Below are positions 7,861 through 11,367 of a stretch of DNA of 11,367 nt, piece by piece (position 1 is the stretch's first letter; each line of letters starts with the position of its first letter). Under the pieces are notes generated by a model that searched no databases, was not told the DNA's origin, and saw only the letters and a list, made by a program, of their open reading frames with translations. The stretch lies in NCBI GenBank assembly GCA_003024985.2, contig PXIH01S0014620.1, one strand, 5' to 3'. Source of the DNA: Euperipatoides rowelli (Eukaryota; Onychophora; Udeonychophora; Euonychophora; Peripatopsidae). Both the position numbers and the translations under genes were made by a program.

Positions 7861-8610
7861 AATTTGTAGATTTTTTCTACTACAGGTATGAAATACAGTA
7901 TAAGTTTCATACACATAATTTTTTTCTACTACAGTTATAAAATACAGTTATAAATATAGTATGATAAGTTTCATATTCATGTTTTTTTTTCTTTTAGAGG
8001 TATGAAATACAGTATGATAAGTTTCATACACAAGATTTTTTTCTACTACAGTTATAAAATACAGTTAGAAATATAGCATGCTAAGTTTCATACTCATGAT
8101 TTATTTCTTTTAGAGGTATGAAATACAGTATGATAAGTTTCATACACATTAGTTTTTTTCTAATAGTTATAAAATACATTATGATAAGTTTCATATTCAT
8201 AATTTTTTCTATTAAGTGTTAACATACCATATATGTTTTATACTTGTAAACTTTTTTATGTTAGTGTTAATATACAGTACAGTAAATTGTACTTGGAAAA
8301 TTGTTTTCTACTACAGTTATCAAATACAGTAGTAGAAAACAATTGTCTACTTCTGTATTTATTTTATAGTGTTAATTATACAATACAGTAAATTCTACTT
8401 GTGAACTTTTTTTCAGTTATAGTGATATTATGCAATATAGTAAATTATACTTGTGAAATTTTTTTCTTACTAGAGTTATCAAATACAGTACTGTAAATTC
8501 TGCTTGCAAACTTTTTTTCTGCTATAGTAGTAATATACATTATAGTAAATTCTATTTGTGAACTTTTTTAACTTATCAAATACAGTATAGTAAAAAAAAT
8601 TAATTTACAA
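7861..8610 (+). repeat. Block C': minisatellite with ~115-bp higher-order units (right arm)
   Basis: Units such as TTTTTTTCTACTACAGTTAT, AAAATACAG, TATGATAAGTTTCATACTCA recur. Between about 7870 and 8160 two slightly different half-units alternate (TCTACTACAGTTATAAAATA and TCTTTTAGAGGTATGAAATA), giving a ~115-bp higher-order repeat. From 8200 on, the ACTTGTGAACTTTTTTT form dominates. Mirror of block C. Contains the local hairpin at 8299-8344. Confidence 0.78.
8299..8344. repeat. Perfect 16-bp hairpin with 14-nt loop
   Basis: AATTGTTTTCTACTAC at 8299-8314 is the exact reverse complement of 8329-8344, with 14 bases between. The right stem is an inverted copy of the minisatellite's own TTTTCTACTAC motif, so orientation changes locally inside an otherwise head-to-tail array. 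Confidence 0.88.
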
Positions 8611-8614
8611 TTCT

Positions 8615-9300
8615 AAAAAATTAGATACAAGGAAAAAATTAGATACATAAAAAAAGTAATCATTCAAGTTTGATTGCTACATGTATGTTTAAATCTGTAA
8701 GGAAATTTATAGTAGACTATGTGTATGAAATTTAAAAGAGCATACCTTTTATTCAGAAGTTAATAAAAAAAGTAAATTTAAGGATGAAATGAATTCTGAA
8801 ATTATTCAAGAGTTTGTAGGATTCTGCTGCAAAATGTACAGCTTCTTAACAGATAACATAGGGTAGAAAACCGCTGAGATTTCAAAATATATGGTGAAGC
8901 AAATTTTTAAGCATCAGGATTATAAAAATTGTTTATTCCGTAAATTATACTATCAGAACAACATGCCTTTTATTAAACAAATGAATCACTAGCTGTATAC
9001 AAAATATCTAAATAAAATCAGTTCATCCCCAGAATATGGTTGTGATAGCTTTGCCATGGACATTATAGAACTGTAGAACATATTAAGAAATTTTACTTGT
9101 AATTATTTAAATTGTATATTATTATACATCAATAATAAAGATTTTATATTTAATTTGTTATGTGTTTTATCTTTGAATAAAGTTTATAGTTAAAATATTT
9201 AGCAGCTATAAAAAAATTATGTTTGCACACTTAGTTAAAATTTTTTTGCATGAGTAAAATAATTGAATACTTTCACAGAATAATGTTGCATAATCTGTTT
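8615..9300. repeat. Block B': core of the right arm
   Basis: Reverse complement of block B, about 200 bp shorter because it lacks the 270-bp duplication. Anchors are at 8808-8821, 9059-9076 and 9183-9203. It contains 56 bases (about 8991-9046) absent from the left arm, bounded on both sides by AGCT, where the left arm has one AGCT at 3862-3865. No protein-coding potential is seen. Confidence 0.75.
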
Positions 9301-9309
9301 GATCTATTT

Positions 9310-10140
9310 TATAGGATGTCACATTCTATGACATCCCAACCAGTCAGTCATCTTTGAAAAGACCCTGATGGTGCTAAAACAGGAAAAAATGTCTTAGTTT
9401 TTCATATGTTTCTAGATATGTTTCTACACATGTGATGATGTCACCTCTGCTCAGTCATCTTCGATTTTCTGAATTTTAACTTATGATGCTGTCATTCGTG
9501 ATTAGTCATCTTAGATAGACTTGGATGGTGCTAAAACAGGAAGAAATGTCTAAGTTTTTCACACATTAGTCTATGCATGTGATGATATCACTTCCAGTCA
9601 GTCATCTTGAAAAAGACCTGGATAGTGATAAGCCAGGAAAAACTGTCTGTTACCATGCATGTTTCTGAACATCCAATGACATCACTTCCGATCAGTCATC
9701 TTGGAAAGGATCTGGACAGTTCTAATACAGGAAAAAATGACTAAGTTTTTCACGCATGTTTCTACACATACTATGATATCACTTCAACTCAGTCATTTTG
9801 GAAAACACCAGGATAATGCTAAAACAGGATTTTCTGAATTTTAACATAATGATGATGTCACTCCTGATTAATCATCTTGGAAAAGACATGAATGAACATA
9901 AAACAGGAAAAAATGTCTAAGTTTTTCATGCAATATTCTACACATGTGAGGTTGTAAATTCTGGTCAGTTATCTGGGATTTTCTGAATTTTAACATATGA
10001 TGATGTCACTGCCAATTAATCATCTTGTTAAACACCTGGTTGAACATAAAACAGGAAAAAATGTCTAAGTTCGTCACATTTTGTTTTATGCATGCTACAA
10101 TGTCACTTATGTACAATTATCTTGAAAAGACCCCCAGATG
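9310..10140 (+). repeat. Block A': forward-oriented units, ~95-bp and ~52-bp types
   Basis: TCATCTT-type landmarks lie at about 9347, 9454, 9505, 9601, 9695, 9792, 9870, 9968, 10020 and 10116. Steps are mostly near 95 bp, with two of about 51-52 bp. Full units read GTCATCTTGAAAAAGACC, a TGGATGGTGCTAAAACAGGA segment, AAAAATGTCTAAGTTTTTCA, then CATATGATGATGTCACT. The short units replace most of this with GATTTTCTGAATTTTAACAT. Mirror of block A, but longer, so the outer right arm has expanded or the left has lost units. The open frame at 10025-10210 is a repeat by-product. Confidence 0.78.
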
Positions 10141-10157
10141 GTTCCAGAAATTATCAC

Positions 10158-10189
10158 TCCCATCATGCATCATAATATTCCAGATAATA
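10158..10189 (-). repeat. Inverted copy of sequence at 658-689
   Basis: Read on the minus strand, these 32 bases match 658-689 with three mismatches, sharing TATTATCTGGAATATTA and then GATGxATGATGxGA. This links the right edge of the giant repeat with the left repeat cluster in inverted orientation. About 2.6 kb of extra sequence lies on the left side between this pair and the main arms. Confidence 0.75.
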
Positions 10190-10551
10190 CAGGTTATTTT
10201 TAAAATCTAATAATGTTCATCTTTTAGGCTATTGATTTTAGGTTCAACACATCATTATAGTGGTTATGTCTAGCTATGTTCATCATTAATCCTTGATTCT
10301 ATTGAAGTTTCAAGTTTGAAGAAAATAATTGTTGATATTGTAGTGTAGTCTATAGGTATAGTCTTAAAAATTAGTAACAAGAGTTGAGAGTAAGCACTCT
10401 TTTTCATGTATTTTGAAAAATATATAAATAAGGTGAGGGTTACCTCTAAATTAAAAAAATATGATGCAACATCTCAAAATGTATATTGTAAAAATAACAA
10501 TACCTGCTCTACATTATATATACAGTATACTCACAGTATAAAAGTATATTT

Positions 10552-10766
10552 GTGGTCATTATACATAGACTTAGACCCTTTTAATGTGATGTATGCTAGA
10601 CCTCTAGTACAACACAAATCTCAAGTTGATCAGGCTTTTTATAATTTTTTTTTTTATTTTTTGGGGCCCTAGCACCCAGATGTGTGGACTTATGACCTTG
10701 TACTTTGACATATTATGTATTCTAAACCCCTATGACAACAAAAATCTTAAATCTAAAGCTGATCAG
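10552..10766. repeat. Diverged tandem duplication, period ~132 bp
   Basis: GTGGTCATTATACATAGACT at 10552 and GTGGACTTATGACCTTGTAC at 10684 start two related segments. They share a GTAT-CTA-ACC-CTA core, ACAACAxAAATCT and a terminal TGATCAG (10626-10632 and 10760-10766). The link between them contains GGGGCCCTAGCACCC, an unusually G+C-rich patch for this window. Confidence 0.55.
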
Positions 10767-11108
10767 ATAATTTATTTCTGCATATCTCAGTTCTGAACAT
10801 GAATGGTACTGGAAGAATCAGTAACAATAAGTGCAGTAATGTTTATGGCATTGGTATAATCAGCAAAATACAGTGTGATAAATAATGAACGTAAAACTAT
10901 TATATTTAATACTATTTGTATATAAATAAATACAAACGATAATTTGTTTACATTGAAAATAAATATATTTTAACATTCTAAATCTCCCCCTACCACATTT
11001 TTTAGGGCATTATTTTTAATATTTATTTAAAAAAAGTGTTCATTCCCTGATTGTAAATTTTAGAAATTCCAGCAAATTAAATACTCATCGAGAAGTTAGT
11101 ATTGATAA

Positions 11109-11121
11109 GTGACTAAGTCAC
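11109..11121. promoter_or_regulatory. Possible palindromic factor-binding site
   Basis: GTGAC-TAA-GTCAC is a perfect 5-bp inverted repeat with a 3-bp spacer, 85 bp before the ATG. It resembles AP-1/bZIP-type half-sites. No more can be said from sequence alone. Confidence 0.25.
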
Positions 11122-11201
11122 CCTAGATCGATCATATATACCCAGTAGAATGTTAAGAACCTTCTGAGATATGTCAAAAGAACATGATGAGGAGTCTCGG
11201 G

Positions 11202-11213
11202 CAAGATGGCGGA
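11202..11213 (+). promoter_or_regulatory. TISU/YY1-like element over the start codon
   Basis: CAAGATGGCGGA matches the published TISU consensus SAASATGGCGGC at 11 of 12 positions and contains the YY1 core AAGATGGC. TISU elements lie at the start codon of genes with very short 5' untranslated regions, where they act in both transcription (YY1) and translation initiation. The A at -3 and G at +4 also make a strong Kozak context. Confidence 0.6.
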
Positions 11214-11367
11214 TGATGAGGTCTTGTTTCAGAGCTTTTTGGATAAAAACAATTTTACATTTGAAACTTTCTTTAAAAGTTATTTAAATAGTGATCTAGA
11301 AATCGATTTTGGCACTGAAGATTTTAGAATTAGACTAAAGAAGTTGGCAAATTCCGTTCGTTTTTGG
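11206..11367 (+). CDS. N-terminal 54 codons of an unrecognised protein, 3' partial
   Basis: The frame from ATG at 11206 stays open for 54 codons to the window edge. An in-frame TGA at 11188-11190 lies just upstream, so this is the first possible ATG of the frame. The product begins MADDEVLFQSFLDKNNFTFE and later has an acidic patch followed by a basic stretch ending RLKKLANSVRFW. It has no signal peptide or membrane segment and reads as soluble and intracellular. Composition is more balanced than in the spurious frames of the window, and the strong initiation context at 11202-11213 supports a real start. I do not recognise the family. It could be the first exon of a host gene, or the first ORF of a retroelement, since some LINEs also start near a CAAGATGGC motif. 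Homology is needed to decide. Confidence 0.6.
   Translation, partial: MADDEVLFQSFLDKNNFTFETFFKSYLNSDLEIDFGTEDFRIRLKKLANSVRFW

Larger units (their letters stand above)
3259..10072. repeat. Giant imperfect inverted repeat (foldback-like element)
   Basis: The left arm (about 3259-6727) and right arm (about 6744-10072) are reverse complements in the same order of parts. Anchors counted by eye include 6713-6727 with 6744-6758 (15 of 15), 6665-6704 with 6787-6825 (one indel, two mismatches), 6137-6167 with 7153-7183 (31 of 31), 3836-3853 with 9059-9076 (18 of 18) and 3705-3725 with 9183-9203 (21 of 21). Coordinate sums of paired positions drift between about 12860 and 13490, which shows moderate indels and not separate events. 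No transposase-like or other protein is encoded. Foldback elements of the FB, TU and Galileo types have similar long, tandem-repeat-built arms. That classification is inferred from architecture only; terminal sequences and target duplications are not established. Confidence 0.85.
10200..11200. other. A+T-rich upstream region of the right-hand gene
   Basis: No gene, RNA gene or member of the 95-bp family is recognised. The stretch contains the diverged tandem pair at 10552-10766, an A+T-rich segment with many AAATA strings (10880-11040), and possible promoter sequences just before the CDS. The 88-codon open frame at 10406-10672 has biased composition and no recognisable domain. Confidence 0.55.

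Noticed and set aside
9310-10140. Regularly spaced repeats resembling a CRISPR array
   Set aside because: The whole unit is repeated, including the supposed spacers. Unit length is ~95 bp, and the sequence is eukaryotic with an intron-bearing protease gene.
10406-10672. 88-codon frame ahead of the right-hand gene
   Set aside because: Composition follows the A+T-rich background and it runs through one copy of the diverged tandem pair. The second copy has stops in the matching frame.
11133-11140. CATATATA as TATA box for the right-hand gene
   Set aside because: It lies ~70 bp before the ATG, and TISU-type promoters usually lack TATA. Such strings are frequent in this A+T-rich DNA.

Overview
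The window looks like A+T-rich (roughly 70% by eye) nuclear DNA from an invertebrate metazoan. It is nearly gene-free. The clearest coding sequence is an exon on the minus strand at the left edge that carries the catalytic-serine region of a trypsin-like (S1) protease, with a splice acceptor. The right edge holds the first 54 codons of a plus-strand protein I do not recognise. There are no bacterial signals such as ribosome binding sites, operons or dense ORFs. I cannot name the species.

Layout. 1-93: protease exon. 94-1490: intron or intergenic DNA with a cluster of GATGCATGATG-type repeats, CTCATT-rich microsatellites and degenerate copies of a unit containing AAGATGGCTGAC. 1491-2640: A+T-rich DNA with little recognisable content. 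2640-3258: a second, direct-orientation copy of part of the large repeat that follows, interrupted by a 67-bp patch whose two halves match 37-57 and 1187-1234. About 3259-10072: a giant imperfect inverted repeat with arms near 3.4 kb, closing on an almost loopless hairpin at 6713-6758. 10073-10195: repeat edge, ending in an inverted copy of sequence from 658-689. 10200-11200: A+T-rich DNA with one diverged tandem duplication. 11206-11367: start of the plus-strand CDS, with a TISU/YY1-like element over its ATG.

The giant foldback is the main discovery. Its order of parts is mirror symmetric (A-B-C-D-E-F / F'-E'-D'-C'-B'-A'). A, D and F are arrays of a ~94-96-bp unit. C and E are arrays of a ~50-60-bp minisatellite. 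B is a 0.65-0.9-kb non-tandem core. I see no transposase or other protein inside it. Architecturally it resembles foldback transposons (Drosophila FB, sea urchin TU, Galileo-type elements), whose long inverted arms are built from tandem subrepeats, but no transposon ends or target-site duplication could be fixed by eye. The ~95-bp unit juxtaposes sequences resembling YY1 (AAGATGGC), ETS (CCGGAA/ACTTCCGG) and CRE/ATF (TGACATCA) sites. If transcribed from either flank, the arms would form several kilobases of imperfect double-stranded RNA.

The two edge genes show no functional link. Most open reading frames of 60-90 codons in the window lie inside repeats and are treated as spurious.
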